The notes under the pieces: generated by a model
Told to the model about the DNA's origin: nothing
The model's database searches: none
What the model saw: the letters and a program-made list of their open reading frames with translations, nothing else
Assembly: GCA_005223375.1 (NCBI GenBank)
Contig: RXOD01003828.1
Coordinates: forward strand, 1-52,391
Source: Amoebophrya sp. AT5.2
Lineage: Eukaryota; Sar; Dinophyceae; Syndiniales; Amoebophryaceae
Reading direction: 5' to 3'
DNA length: 52,391 bases
Program-made: the position numbers and the translations under genes
Shown: piece after piece, positions 18,777 through 28,407 of the stretch
Numbering within the stretch: the first letter of the stretch is position 1
Layout of the letters: each line of letters starts with the position of its first letter

Positions 18777-20879
18777 ATGAATTTCAACAATATGCGTAAA
18801 AAAATAAGAAGCGCTCCCTTACCTCTACCTGCTCTACCTCTCTCCGCGTGGATGTCGGCGACTGTTCCAAAGCCTGCAGCTCGACGACTTGTATCTGCGG
18901 ATGCAGGAGCATCAACATCTTCTTCAACGTCGCCGGCCCTTCCAGTTTATTCTTTTTTGGTGTCCACCCGACCCATGGTGACACTGACAGTGGCACAGGA
19001 GCATCGCGCTGACTCTAAAAGCATAACCGCCGTCGGCACGGCTTCCGCGCAACCCCGATCGAGTCGCCGCTCCGGGCTTCCTGCCTCTACTGCCTCGTTT
19101 CTCGACCAGCAGCTCCAACTTGCAGACGCCGCACAACGCTGCAGGAAAACCGAAACTCCGCGCGTGGAGGACGCGGAACAACAAGCCGCGCGCGCATCCG
19201 CCGAAGAAAGACGGCGGTCGCTCCAGCACCTAACCGACGAGGAGTTCGAAGCCGAGGAAAAGCTACGCGCCGAAGTCATGTCTCTGCTGTCGCCATCGTC
19301 TTCGTTTTCCTCCTCGGGACCGGCACCGCCCTCGAACAAGTGCAACTCACAGCCACAGTATTCCGAGCCCGAGCTTCTCGAGTGGCTTCGCGTTGCCGAC
19401 GACCTGATTGCTCGGGTGCCGTCGTTGACTTTGAACGACGCAGTAATCACGTTGCGCTCCTTCTACGTGTGCGAAGTGGACGACGCGAACCTCGTGCACG
19501 CGCTCGTGGGCAGAATCGTAAGTCTCTTGAGCACTAGTACTTCCTGCGGATCTTCAGGGTGGTCACCAACATCTGGCGCAGATGAGAGCTGCATGCTGCA
19601 TTTGCGATCGTTTGAGGTGGGACCACGTGGTAGCAGTGGTGGCGGTGGTCGGGGTTCGTCGTTCGAGAGCGCCCGAATCGACCAGCTTGTGGAGTTGCAC
19701 GCGGATTTGGAAGCGATTCTCGGCTTCTGCAAAGAATGCGGATGCCCAGTTGTGGTTGCCGAGCGTGAAGATGAGGCAGACGAAACTGAAAACGAAGAGG
19801 AAGCTGACGCCAGCTTGGGCCGCGCGCGCCCTCGCCGTTACACCGCTCTCTTGACTCCGGCGCTACAGCGAAGTTTGCGCGCCGCGATCCTGGGCGGCTT
19901 CGCGGGCTGGTGGCGGGAGTGCCAATTGATTCTGGAGACAGGCCGGGAAAGCGCCAGTGCCAACCACGAGGGCAGACGAAAAATCGTGGACTGCTTGGTC
20001 ACGCTAATCTCCCCGTTATCAACAGTTTCGCAACACCAAGACTACGTAGATGAACATGAAGCACTGTTGGGAAGAATTTCATCGTCTCAGCTCGCGCACC
20101 TGGTGGCAGGCATCGATCGACAGGCAGCGGATGCGTGGGATAATTCCACTTCATCTGGTGCTGCCGTCGCACACATTCATCCTCATCCATCTTCCGATCA
20201 TTTTCCCCAGCAACACCAGGAGAGCAACCCCACGACGACCCTGCGTTCCTCCATTGCCAAAACTCTTGCACGGTGCGTGTCAACGAAGGCGTTCTCGTTC
20301 GCGGCGCTGCGGAAGTTTCGGAAAGCGCTGTCCGCGATTTCGTGTTCGTCGATGGCGGAGGCGAGCTATTACGGTGATTGGATCCGCGTGTGCGAGGCCC
20401 GAGAGGCCGCTGTGCTGGCAGCGATGCCTCTTGACGAACTTGCGGGCGAACTACAAAAGGAGGTGCAGGCTGCGAAAAGCCGGACGAAAAGTTCTTGGGA
20501 CAAACGACCTTCTTCGGCGACGGTGGCGTACTTGAAAGCCATGCTGGTCAACCGTCTGGAGGTCAAAAACGAAAAGGGGCAGCAAGCAGTCCGCGGTCAC
20601 GAAGGTGTTTGCACGCTGACGGAAGAAGAACTAGACCGCTTTCGGAAGCGATTTGAGGTTTTACGGCTGCTGACAAGCGCCGTACCGCACAGCTTTCTAG
20701 AGCGTTTGGCGTGGTGGGTACGGCAAAAGCAGGTCGTGATACATGCAAACCCAGACAGTCGCACTTTTCTGCCGTCGGCAGCCCAGATGTGTGAGCTTGT
20801 CGATGCTTTCGGCGCGAAAAGAGACAACAAGGACCTCACCCGAGCCCTGCGACAGCAAGTACTGGCAGCCTGCATCTGA
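18777..20879 (+). CDS. Alpha-helical protein of unknown function, possible organelle targeting
   Basis: This single-exon protein of 700 aa has a basic/hydrophobic N-terminus without acidic residues (MNFNNMRKKIRSAPLPLPAL), which is compatible with a mitochondrial presequence. After a polar region it consists of predicted amphipathic helices. One is LLEWLRVADDLIARVPSLTL, next to NDAVITLRSFYVCEVDDANL, a helix-turn-helix spacing like the degenerate helical repeats of mitochondrial RNA-binding proteins (FASTK/HPR/OPR type). Others are QLVELHADLEAILGFC and a C-terminal series ending FGAKRDNKDLTRALRQQVLA. No catalytic motif is seen. An acidic linker with many Glu lies near residues 325-345. I do not recognise a specific family, and the RNA-binding idea is an inference from helix pattern only. 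Confidence 0.6.
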   Translation: MNFNNMRKKIRSAPLPLPALPLSAWMSATVPKPAARRLVSADAGASTSSSTSPALPVYSFLVSTRPMVTLTVAQEHRADSKSITAVGTASAQPRSSRRSGLPASTASFLDQQLQLADAAQRCRKTETPRVEDAEQQAARASAEERRRSLQHLTDEEFEAEEKLRAEVMSLLSPSSSFSSSGPAPPSNKCNSQPQYSEPELLEWLRVADDLIARVPSLTLNDAVITLRSFYVCEVDDANLVHALVGRIVSLLSTSTSCGSSGWSPTSGADESCMLHLRSFEVGPRGSSGGGGRGSSFESARIDQLVELHADLEAILGFCKECGCPVVVAEREDEADETENEEEADASLGRARPRRYTALLTPALQRSLRAAILGGFAGWWRECQLILETGRESASANHEGRRKIVDCLVTLISPLSTVSQHQDYVDEHEALLGRISSSQLAHLVAGIDRQAADAWDNSTSSGAAVAHIHPHPSSDHFPQQHQESNPTTTLRSSIAKTLARCVSTKAFSFAALRKFRKALSAISCSSMAEASYYGDWIRVCEAREAAVLAAMPLDELAGELQKEVQAAKSRTKSSWDKRPSSATVAYLKAMLVNRLEVKNEKGQQAVRGHEGVCTLTEEELDRFRKRFEVLRLLTSAVPHSFLERLAWWVRQKQVVIHANPDSRTFLPSAAQMCELVDAFGAKRDNKDLTRALRQQVLAACI

Positions 20880-21311
20880 AAACGAAACGCGGTAGCGGTG
20901 CCAACAGATGATACAGAAGATGTTTAGGGAGTGGGAGTTACGAACTACCGCGCCCTCGCTTCAGGTTCTGTCGCTCAAAAGAGAGTTTCGAGTAGTCGTC
21001 GACGTCGTAGTCGCTATACTAGAAGCGAATGCAAATGCGAAGCGTAGGACTTGTGCTACTACTCAGAGGCGTTTTGCTTTCGTTCGAACAAAAATCTTCA
21101 ATTATTCATTGTCTGGTGACGCTTTCGTGTCGGTTCTGCTTCTGAAGTCCAACTTTATTTGTTAGTTTAGTAACACGTTAAACGTACAAAGTCAACGACC
21201 ATCGTCCACATCGACCGCAAGCAAAGAGATTAATTTTCCACCCGGCCGCTGAGGCTTGTTGGGTGATTCCTTCATCCGTACTAGAGGTACTCTATCGTTC
21301 TTCCAGTAAAC
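20880..21311. other. Intergenic, no gene seen
   Basis: There is one 85-codon frame (20908-21165) without domains. The sequence tcgttcttccag ends 5 bases before the ATG at 21312 and is a good trans-splice acceptor candidate. Confidence 0.5.
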
Positions 21312-24300
21312 ATGACGTCGGCACAGCCGCCCGACGAGGTCCGCGCCTCGCCGAAACACAACGCGGGCGTCCGCCAGCACCGCCCCGCTGTAATCGCCAA
21401 CTCCGAGAAACACACGATCTTGCGCTGCGCGTGTGTCTGTTTGTTTGTGCAGAACTACTCGTATGACTGTCCCACGGGGCTCTACAGTGCGTTGAAGCCC
21501 TACATGGTGGAAAATACCAATACCGTTACCGACCAGCGCACCACGGATGCCAGTGCTGCGGCTTCGGATTCTAACTCGGAAGCGTTCCTGCGCTCACTGC
21601 GGCCGGGGGACTCTGTGTCGGCACCGATCTTCCTCCAGCAAAGTTCGGAGCAGTCGGATAGCGCGGACGGCTTTCTTCCAGCGCCGGGTTCAGCTGGTAG
21701 TGTCGCGGCGGCAGGCGGAAGCACCGCGGCGAGGACGAGGAACGAACCCGGTGAATCGGCTGCCTCAGCATTGTTTGCTTCGTTTTGGCAGACCGACGCG
21801 GGGGGTGCGTCGGGTGCTATTAAACAAACACCGGAGCACTCGGGCGGCGACCTCGCTGCCGGTCCTTCTTCATCTTCTTACGATGTCAGCTACAACCTCC
21901 TCTACTCGTTCTATTCCATTCCCAACATGGTTCTACCGCTCTTCTCCGGATTTCTTCTGAACACAGAAGGCAGTAGCAGTACTAGCCTTCGTCCGCTGAT
22001 CATGTTTCTCCGGTATGCTAGCCTGTGGCTGACGGCAGCCGCGACCCTGATTTACTACGCGGTTTGGCTAAAGTCGTGGACGGGGATGTGGCTCGGCCGG
22101 CTGCTGTTCGGGATCGCGAGCGAGATTTCGTTCGTGGCATGGAACGTGCTCATCATGGCGGTGTTTACGGCAAGGGGAGGTACTGCTCGTTGCGCAAATA
22201 AATCATCGACCTCCGCGTCCGCGCCAGCAGATGAAGCCCCGCCTTCCTCGACGTCATCCATGGGACCGACCTTCGCCATGGCGTGCGTGTGCTGCGTCTC
22301 CAGACTCGGAACAAGCGCGAGCTGCTTCGTGGGCCCCTGGCTTTGCGCCCTGGCCCTCGAGCCCTCATTGGTGTTCGCGATCGGCGCTGGATTTTCCGCC
22401 TGCGGCACCTTGTTCGCGTGGACGCAGCTGCCGGCGGGGGCCTTCGCTTCTACTTCGCGCGAGTCGAACAACAGCACAAGAACTTCCGACGCACCAAATT
22501 TTCAAAGAATCGCGCAGTGCCATAGAAGTAACTTCGCGCAGCATTGTGCCGCAGACGCGCATTGGTTTTGCAGACGGAATGGTCGGAGATCCTCCTCGAA
22601 AGCTGGCGCAGGACGCAGCATTGCGATTCGTGGGTCGTCGAAAAATCCTGCAATGCGGGGTGACAACAGCACGAAAATCTCAAGTACGACCACACCAAGA
22701 TCTTCGACGAAGGGGGGCGGCCTCGTGATCAACGTAGAGAGCCCAACTTTCGACGCGACCGATGTTGGGGGAGAGAAGAACGTGCTGGCGGCATCTGCTG
22801 CTGAAAATTTGGGCGCCGACGGCCTCGGTCGTCTCGAAGACGGCGGATTCACAACCTCGTCCGATGCGTCTTCCGACAGCGGGGAAGAGGTGGATGAAGG
22901 CAACATGGAGTCACACCTCCACCAGGACAACCTCCACATGAACGTCCACAGCGGCATCAACATCGATGAAACAGAAACCGGTAGTGCCTTCTCCCCCATA
23001 AAGGCGCGGAAAGGGTCGAAGAATTTCTCCTCGCGAAGAACTCCGAGTAGAGGAAGCAACCGGAACCGGGTGGAGGAGCCCGCTCGCCGGCAGCACCGAC
23101 TAAAATCGAGTCGAGCCGCCACGGCGTGCAGGAACGACCTGAAGTTGCTCGGGCGAAATGTGGCGCGGCTGCCGCACGAGTTCTGGGTCTTCGCGGTGGT
23201 ATGCGTGTCGCTCAGTGGAGCGATTTTTCCGTTCAACAACGTGGCGCAGGACGTGATTGCCAAGATCTTCTACAGAGATGCGGAAGCGGATGCATCAGTT
23301 GTAGCACCAGAGTCACCCGCCTCTCGTCGTAGTCGTAGTGCTAGTGCAGGTGCCGCACCCGCGTCCGAAAGCTTCGAAGCGCGCATCACTGAGCTGCTCG
23401 CTGCGACAGCGCCCCCATCAAGAACAAGCGGAGGATCGCGAACAAACGCAGCTATGATTCCGGCCGAGGAGGGCACGGGATCGGGTATATCCTCAGAACA
23501 CAGCGCCATGACCGTGTTCCCGTCAGAACAAAGCGAAGGCCAGCACCTCAGCGGAAACGCAAAAGCGGGCCGCGATCTCGCTTTGATATTTCTGGTTTCC
23601 GGACTGCTGACGCCGCTCGCGGGACGGATAGTCGACAAGAGCGGCGGGAAGCACACGCTGGTGCTGTTTCTGTGCTGCGCGGTCGTCGCTGTAGTGCACC
23701 TCGGGTTGATTCTCGAGACCATGGCTGGAAGAGCGAGCGACTTTCGAGATGGAAAAGCAAAAAGCACTGCGTCGATGGAAAACGCAAACGGGCCCCCAGC
23801 TGCATCGTTTGACTCCGCATCGGGTTCATCGAGTAGTAGTTGGTTCTTTGGGGGTGACTCTGACTTTTTCCCTTTTCTGTCTTGGCTCCCACTCCCGTCT
23901 GCGTGGACGGCCTGGCTGTGGCTTCAGCATTTCGCGACGTGCTCGCTGCTCGTCTGCGGCCAGACGATGTTCGGCGCAGTTTTGTGGCCTTCCGTTGCCA
24001 CGGTGCTCGGTTCTGATGCCGAGAGTACATCCGACCTCTTGAGCACCGCCTACGGGGTAGCGACGGCTTTGCAGAACACTGCCTTGGTTGTGGTGCCAAT
24101 AGCAGTCGGCAAGTTGATGACCGGAGAAGATGACTCGCATTTTTCGAGAGATGCTGGTGCATCGGAAGCTCTTGCTGCAGCTGCAACTGCTGCGAAGAAG
24201 CTGGAGCCCGAGTACTTGAAGGTGGCCAAGATGCACCATGGGCGCGGCGACTTGGAGACCGCACACCTGTACCACTCCGCCGAGTTTCTTTTTCTTTTCC

Positions 24301-24644
24301 TGACCACGGTCGCGCTGATTGCGTCGCTATTTCTGGTGCCGGCGTCGGATTTCGTTCTCTTGCGGGAGGCGATCAAGCACTGGTCGCAAAGAGCGCTTCT
24401 CTACCTGCACTTTTGGCGGACGCGGTTTGGCGTTGTGGGCGGGTGCGGGAAGATGAAACAGGGCGTCTCGTGTTTCGGCGTGCAAATTCTTGGCGCGGGA
24501 GGTCCCCTTTCCTTTGTAGCGGGAAGTCGAGGAGGGGGAGGCAAAGTAGACGAAGACCTGGACCCCGAAAACTTTACGTCGCCGCCGAGCATCAGCCCAG
24601 GCGCGGATGAGCTGGAAGACATTTACAGCGCGAGCTGGCTGTAA
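21312..24644 (+). CDS. Major facilitator superfamily transporter, MFSD1-like
   Basis: This single-exon protein of 1110 aa carries about twelve hydrophobic helices. Blocks match MFSD1-type transporters: QNYSYDCPTGLYSALKPYM after TM1, YDVSYNLLYSFYSIPNMVLP and LFSGFLLN (about 190-217), GRLLFGIASEISFVAWNV, MACVCCVSRLGTSASCFVG, then in the second half FWVFAVVCVSLSGAIFPFNN, LTPLAGRIVDKSGGK (the MFS loop 8-9 signature), and MFGAVLWPSVATVLG with TAYGVATALQNTALVVVPI. MFSD1 of animals is a lysosomal dipeptide exporter working with GLMP, so an endolysosomal amino-acid/peptide role is the family-based guess. The length is more than twice the usual 465 aa because of a roughly 125-residue loop between TM1 and TM2 and a roughly 190-residue polar central loop. 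The N-terminal 35 residues are cytosolic. No intron is needed. Confidence 0.75.
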   Translation: MTSAQPPDEVRASPKHNAGVRQHRPAVIANSEKHTILRCACVCLFVQNYSYDCPTGLYSALKPYMVENTNTVTDQRTTDASAAASDSNSEAFLRSLRPGDSVSAPIFLQQSSEQSDSADGFLPAPGSAGSVAAAGGSTAARTRNEPGESAASALFASFWQTDAGGASGAIKQTPEHSGGDLAAGPSSSSYDVSYNLLYSFYSIPNMVLPLFSGFLLNTEGSSSTSLRPLIMFLRYASLWLTAAATLIYYAVWLKSWTGMWLGRLLFGIASEISFVAWNVLIMAVFTARGGTARCANKSSTSASAPADEAPPSSTSSMGPTFAMACVCCVSRLGTSASCFVGPWLCALALEPSLVFAIGAGFSACGTLFAWTQLPAGAFASTSRESNNSTRTSDAPNFQRIAQCHRSNFAQHCAADAHWFCRRNGRRSSSKAGAGRSIAIRGSSKNPAMRGDNSTKISSTTTPRSSTKGGGLVINVESPTFDATDVGGEKNVLAASAAENLGADGLGRLEDGGFTTSSDASSDSGEEVDEGNMESHLHQDNLHMNVHSGINIDETETGSAFSPIKARKGSKNFSSRRTPSRGSNRNRVEEPARRQHRLKSSRAATACRNDLKLLGRNVARLPHEFWVFAVVCVSLSGAIFPFNNVAQDVIAKIFYRDAEADASVVAPESPASRRSRSASAGAAPASESFEARITELLAATAPPSRTSGGSRTNAAMIPAEEGTGSGISSEHSAMTVFPSEQSEGQHLSGNAKAGRDLALIFLVSGLLTPLAGRIVDKSGGKHTLVLFLCCAVVAVVHLGLILETMAGRASDFRDGKAKSTASMENANGPPAASFDSASGSSSSSWFFGGDSDFFPFLSWLPLPSAWTAWLWLQHFATCSLLVCGQTMFGAVLWPSVATVLGSDAESTSDLLSTAYGVATALQNTALVVVPIAVGKLMTGEDDSHFSRDAGASEALAAAATAAKKLEPEYLKVAKMHHGRGDLETAHLYHSAEFLFLFLTTVALIASLFLVPASDFVLLREAIKHWSQRALLYLHFWRTRFGVVGGCGKMKQGVSCFGVQILGAGGPLSFVAGSRGGGGKVDEDLDPENFTSPPSISPGADELEDIYSASWL

Positions 24645-25131
24645 ATCTAAATGTCTCCGGCGGCGCGATCAGACGCATCAATGTTAAAAATAAGTCGGGA
24701 CGATCTACTAACACCATCCACGCGGTCGAGGGAAATGAATGGAGAAACTCGAATTGCCGACAGCAAAATCTCGTGTGTCCTCCTCGTCTCGTTGTGATGT
24801 TCCTCCCGCTTATCGCTGACTTCACCTACGTACTGGTACTGCTGCTACTAACTTGTCGCAGTTTTTGTGCATGTAAGTAGCAGTGACATAGCAACTCACA
24901 ACAGTGATACGTCTGACACTGACTGACACAGACACCGTTGATGGCAAATGCAACTACTTCTACTTACGTACAAGCAAGAGGAAGTGGATGTGGAAGTAGT
25001 ACTAGTAGGATGAAAATAAATAGTATAACGCGAGGCTTGTTCTATTTTATTTGCATTTGCAATTGCATTCGCCCGGCGCCCTTTTTCGTGCCGCCGCCGC
25101 GTCAACATCTTCCATCGATTCTTGCATCGCC
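24645..25131. other. Intergenic, no gene seen
   Basis: No supportable frame. The reading frame of the next gene is open upstream to 25051 but the first ATG in it is at 25132. Confidence 0.5.
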
Positions 25132-26949
25132 ATGGCGGAGCTCCGTAGTCAGAACGCGTCAGCTGCCACACCTTTGCGGCACCGCGCAGCCGCTCTTTCG
25201 GCGTCGAAGAACTCCGCCGCCCGCATTTCTCCAGTTCGTTCGACGACTGCCTCGTCGTCCTCCGCCTCGGACGCAAACTCAATAAAAGCCCGAGCTTCCT
25301 ACCGCCGCCTGAAGCTGATCGACCTCCCGCCGCACCTGTACGCGCCCGACGTACCCCGGGAGAAATGGATCGAGTACGCCACGCTGATGACGCCGGACAC
25401 CCGCCTCGACGAGCTGGGAGCGGACCAGGAGTTCCGCCAGAAAGTGCCGCTTCTGCTGCGGCACGAGCGGATGGTGGGCATGCCACTCTACCTCGCGTGG
25501 AACGTCCTGCCGGCGCTGGGGCCGGTGCTCGCAGTCCTGAACTTCATGTTCTGGGGCAACGAGGAGTCGTGGCTGGGCTGCTTCTTCTGGTGGTGTGGGG
25601 CGCTGGCGGTAGGGGTTCCGGCAATACTGCTGGTGTACGAACTCGTACTGCTGCACCCGCTGCTCAGGAAGATGTATCCGGTACTATTAAAAGCAAGAAA
25701 GCATTTATCTGTCCTCCTTGTTGTGTAGTCTCATGACAGAGGGTCGTGTCGAGAGTGAGTGAAGAAGAAGATCAGCACCATGCTGCTGCTGTGAAACTGA
25801 AAAGGACCCTCCGATCGATTGAGGACATACTAGGTGAAATAGTTGTAGTTCTTGTTTCTCCACCAGCACTGCCGAGCCATCGGCGTAGGAAGCTTTTGAA
25901 CTACCTCCGCCGCTCACACTGCATCGATCGGACAATCCATCGATCATCACTGAAGATCGCTGCAATCTTCACAGCACCTCGTTTATCCGTTGAGGAACAG
26001 CGTGAGGCCCGGCGACTTTTTCCGGTACCAGTATCTCTACAGCGAGCACAACAGCGTGATGGACAATTCGCTGCAGATCGTTTTCCCCGACCGCCTCCTG
26101 GAGGACATCGACGCCGTGGAGAAGAAGTGCGGGCGCCCGGTGATCTTCTGCGTGATTCCGCACGGGGTCGTGCCGCTGGCAATCACGGCGTACCCAGTGT
26201 GGTCGAAGCTCTTCAACTCCCGCGTTTGCCGGTGGACGGTGGCCCCGATACTGCTCAAGATACCCCTCGTGTCGAGCTTCATGCGCCGAGTCGGCGCCAT
26301 ACCGGCGAGCGCGGGCACGATCGAAAAGAACCTGCGGGCCCCCGCCGACGTCGTTCTTGGTCCCGACGTTGGGAAGGAGGACAACATCAAGCGCGAGAGC
26401 AAGCCTGTAGACCCGCGGCTGCCGCAGCCGCCGCACAACATCGGCATTGTGCTGGATGGTATCGCGGGCATGTTTGAGACCGAGAAGACCGCGATAAAGA
26501 ACCGGAAGGGCATCGTGAAAATCGCGCTGCGAACGAAAACGCCCATCGTCCCGGTGTACGTGTTCGGCCACCACGAGTTGTACACGGTTTTGCAGGATCC
26601 GTTCGGCATCCTCGCGAAGCTCTCGACCGCAGCAAATGTCTCGATACTGCCGTTTCTGGGCAGGTGGTTCATTCCCTACGGCCCGACGAAGCGAGGAAAA
26701 GCGCTGGCGGCCTGCTGCGGCGAACTGATTCGGACAGATCTTGGGGAGGAGGGAGGAAAGGAGGATAAGGATGGGGCTGCTGCTAGTGATGTCGGAAAGG
26801 CAAAGGTGGACCCTGAAGCGGCGTCCGATCCCACGAGGGACGAGATCGACTTTTGGCATGGGAAGTTGCTTCAAGAATACGAGAGGACTTTCGAGACGCA
26901 TAAAAAGAACTACAAGGGGTGGGAGGATAAGAAGCTGCAGTTTGTGTGA
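25132..26949 (+). CDS. DGAT2/MOGAT-family acyltransferase (2 exons)
   Basis: Exons are 25132-25680 and 25975-26949 (507 aa). The N-terminal part is disordered, then two hydrophobic helices near residues 123-168 would anchor the protein in the ER membrane as a hairpin. The catalytic half has the family order: RPVIFCVIPHGVVPLAIT (244-247 is IPHG where HPHG is usual, with His246 kept), SFMRRVGAIPAS, VLDGIAGMFE, KNRKGIVKIALRTKTPIVPV (the RKGFVK-LA motif), VYVFGHHELY, FIPYGPTKRGKAL, and a C-terminal helix DFWHGKLLQEYERTFETHKK that matches the last family motif. It probably acylates diacyl- or monoacylglycerol (or a wax alcohol) with acyl-CoA. The loss of the first His of HPHG makes the exact reaction uncertain. 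The intron joins are supported by frame and by continuous homology. Confidence 0.78.
25681..25974 (+). other. Intron, 294 nt, phase 0 (DGAT2-like gene)
   Basis: It begins GTACTATT and ends CTTCACAG. It contains CCGATCGAT near 25816 and its reverse complement ATCGATCGG near 25922, about 100 bases apart, so a stem is possible. Confidence 0.75.
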
Positions 26950-27521
26950 TTCAATTGATTGTTCCAAAGCCGCTTCTACTTCGTCCTGCACCAAAGATTT
27001 TGCGTGACCTCGGGGGTGCCCCACCAGCAGCTTCGCTCTACTCTACAAAGAGAGGCTTGAAAGGCATTTCCATTTTCTGTGTTACTTGCTTGCCGAAGTA
27101 CAAGTAGACGTAGAGGTAAATGTACTAAGTATTAAAGCAAGGAGAGCTAGAGGTTCTTGGCTTCCTGGTGCGTTATGGAGCGGAGCGCGAGGGGCTCGAT
27201 CACGATCTACTTGCTTCGCTTGTAAGTATCTACAGAAGAACTGAACTACTTCGAATCCGATTTCGACGAAATCATTTCGTAGTGGTCTTCTTGATGTGGA
27301 GATCGAGTTCGGGAACGAGATTCGCTAGATCATATATCTATGTTGGCTAACCCTAACTCGCAGTCAGTATTCTTGGGCACGCAGGAGAAGTTTTGCGGTG
27401 TCGATACTAGCAGCATCTACTGCTCACAACTTGCTATTGATTCGTATAAGGCCTTGCTTCCTATTTCTTCACAAGGAAGTATCTCAACATCTTCCTGTTC
27501 CTATCCACCAGTACTAAATCA
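26950..27521. other. Intergenic, no gene seen
   Basis: Only short frames without domains. The leader of the next gene ends in ctatccaccag, 10 bases before its ATG. Confidence 0.5.
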
Positions 27522-28396
27522 ATGGTATCGGTTTCGGTCCTCACTGCGCAGGAGAATGCGCTCAAGCAGAAGTTCGAGGCCATGGTTGGTCCTTTGGCCA
27601 GTTCCGGTTCGCAGATCCTCGCTGCCGGCACCCGGCGCCCCGGCATCGACCACGACCAAAACTCGTCTTTGGCGATTCCCTTCTCCACGCTGACGTCCGG
27701 CCGCAAGAAGGTGATCGCGAACAGCACGCTGCAGAACAACGGAAACCCGAACGGTCTGGTCCTCGGGCCGGGCGGCCGCTGGATGGTCCCCGGAGGACCG
27801 CGGCCGCGCAATTCAACTTCTGGCGGCGGTTCCTGCCCCGGCGGGGGCACGATCCTGCAGGCGCACGTGTGTTGCGTGTTGTCGGAGGAGCAGATCGCCC
27901 CCATCCTCGCGATCCTGCGGCAGGACTTGAAGTTCCGGAACGTGCGCAACTGGATCTACGCGTACCGAATCCGGAACCGGAGTCCGGGCGACGACATCCA
28001 CGGCCCGGCGATCTCGACCGGGTACGACGACGGAGGCGAGCAGGGGGCGGGCGGGAAGTTGCTGAACCTGCTGTCGGATAGCCTGCAGTTGGAAAACCTG
28101 CTGGTGATCGTGACGCGCTGGGACAGCGGGGTGACGGGACGCCTGGGGGCGCGACTCTACTCCTTCATCAACGCGCTCTGCAAAGAACTGCTGCAAGACG
28201 TGCGGCGAGCGATCCAGGAGGTAGGGATAGCATCCACTGTTTGCCATATTATGATCTGATGTGAACAATAGTGTAATGATGTAGAACAATAAGCGCGCGG
28301 CTGCGGTAATCATATAGAATGTGGGTCTAGCTCTAGAAGTACTTAAATGTAAGAGTAAGTTGCAGAAATACTTATACTAACTTGCAGGAACCGTAA
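27522..28396 (+). CDS. IMPACT/YigZ (UPF0029) domain protein
   Basis: Exons are 27522-28220 and 28388-28396, giving 235 aa if the last acceptor is used. The C-terminal half carries the UPF0029 fold: WIYAYRIRNRS at about 144, a TGYDDGGEQGAGGKLLNLL segment equivalent to the D-D-G-E-x-x-G-T-A-G signature, then ENLLVIVTRWDSGVTGRLGARLYSF, matching the E-N-V-x-V-V-V-T-R-Y-x-G-G strand and loop. IMPACT proteins modulate the eIF2alpha kinase GCN2 through GCN1. Here no RWD domain is present, so the bacterial YigZ-like single-domain form is the better comparison. The N-terminal 100 residues are Gly/Pro-rich. The intron has a perfect TACTAAC at 28375-28381 just before TTGCAG. Other acceptors (for example 28425) would instead join this gene to the long frame behind it. 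Confidence 0.7.
28221..28387 (+). other. Intron, 167 nt, with TACTAAC branch-point-like site
   Basis: It begins GTAGGGATAG. TACTAAC lies at 28375-28381, six bases from the end (TTGCAG). The branch A to AG distance is only about 7 bases, which is very short. Alternative acceptors lie downstream (CAG ending 28425). Confidence 0.5.
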
Positions 28397-28407
28397 TCCA
28401 TCGATGA

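Noticed and set aside
22502..23263. 253-codon antisense frame opposite the MFSD1-like gene
   Set aside because: It lies opposite the polar central loop and TM segments of a recognised transporter, with no domain of its own.
25675..25989. Non-canonical intron bounded by the direct repeat TATCCG in the acyltransferase gene
   Set aside because: It would keep the frame, but an ordinary GT-AG intron at 25681-25974 also keeps the frame and has a CAG acceptor, so the repeat is not needed.
25969..27024. 351-codon antisense frame opposite the acyltransferase
   Set aside because: The sense strand has the DGAT2-family motifs. The antisense reading has no recognisable domain.
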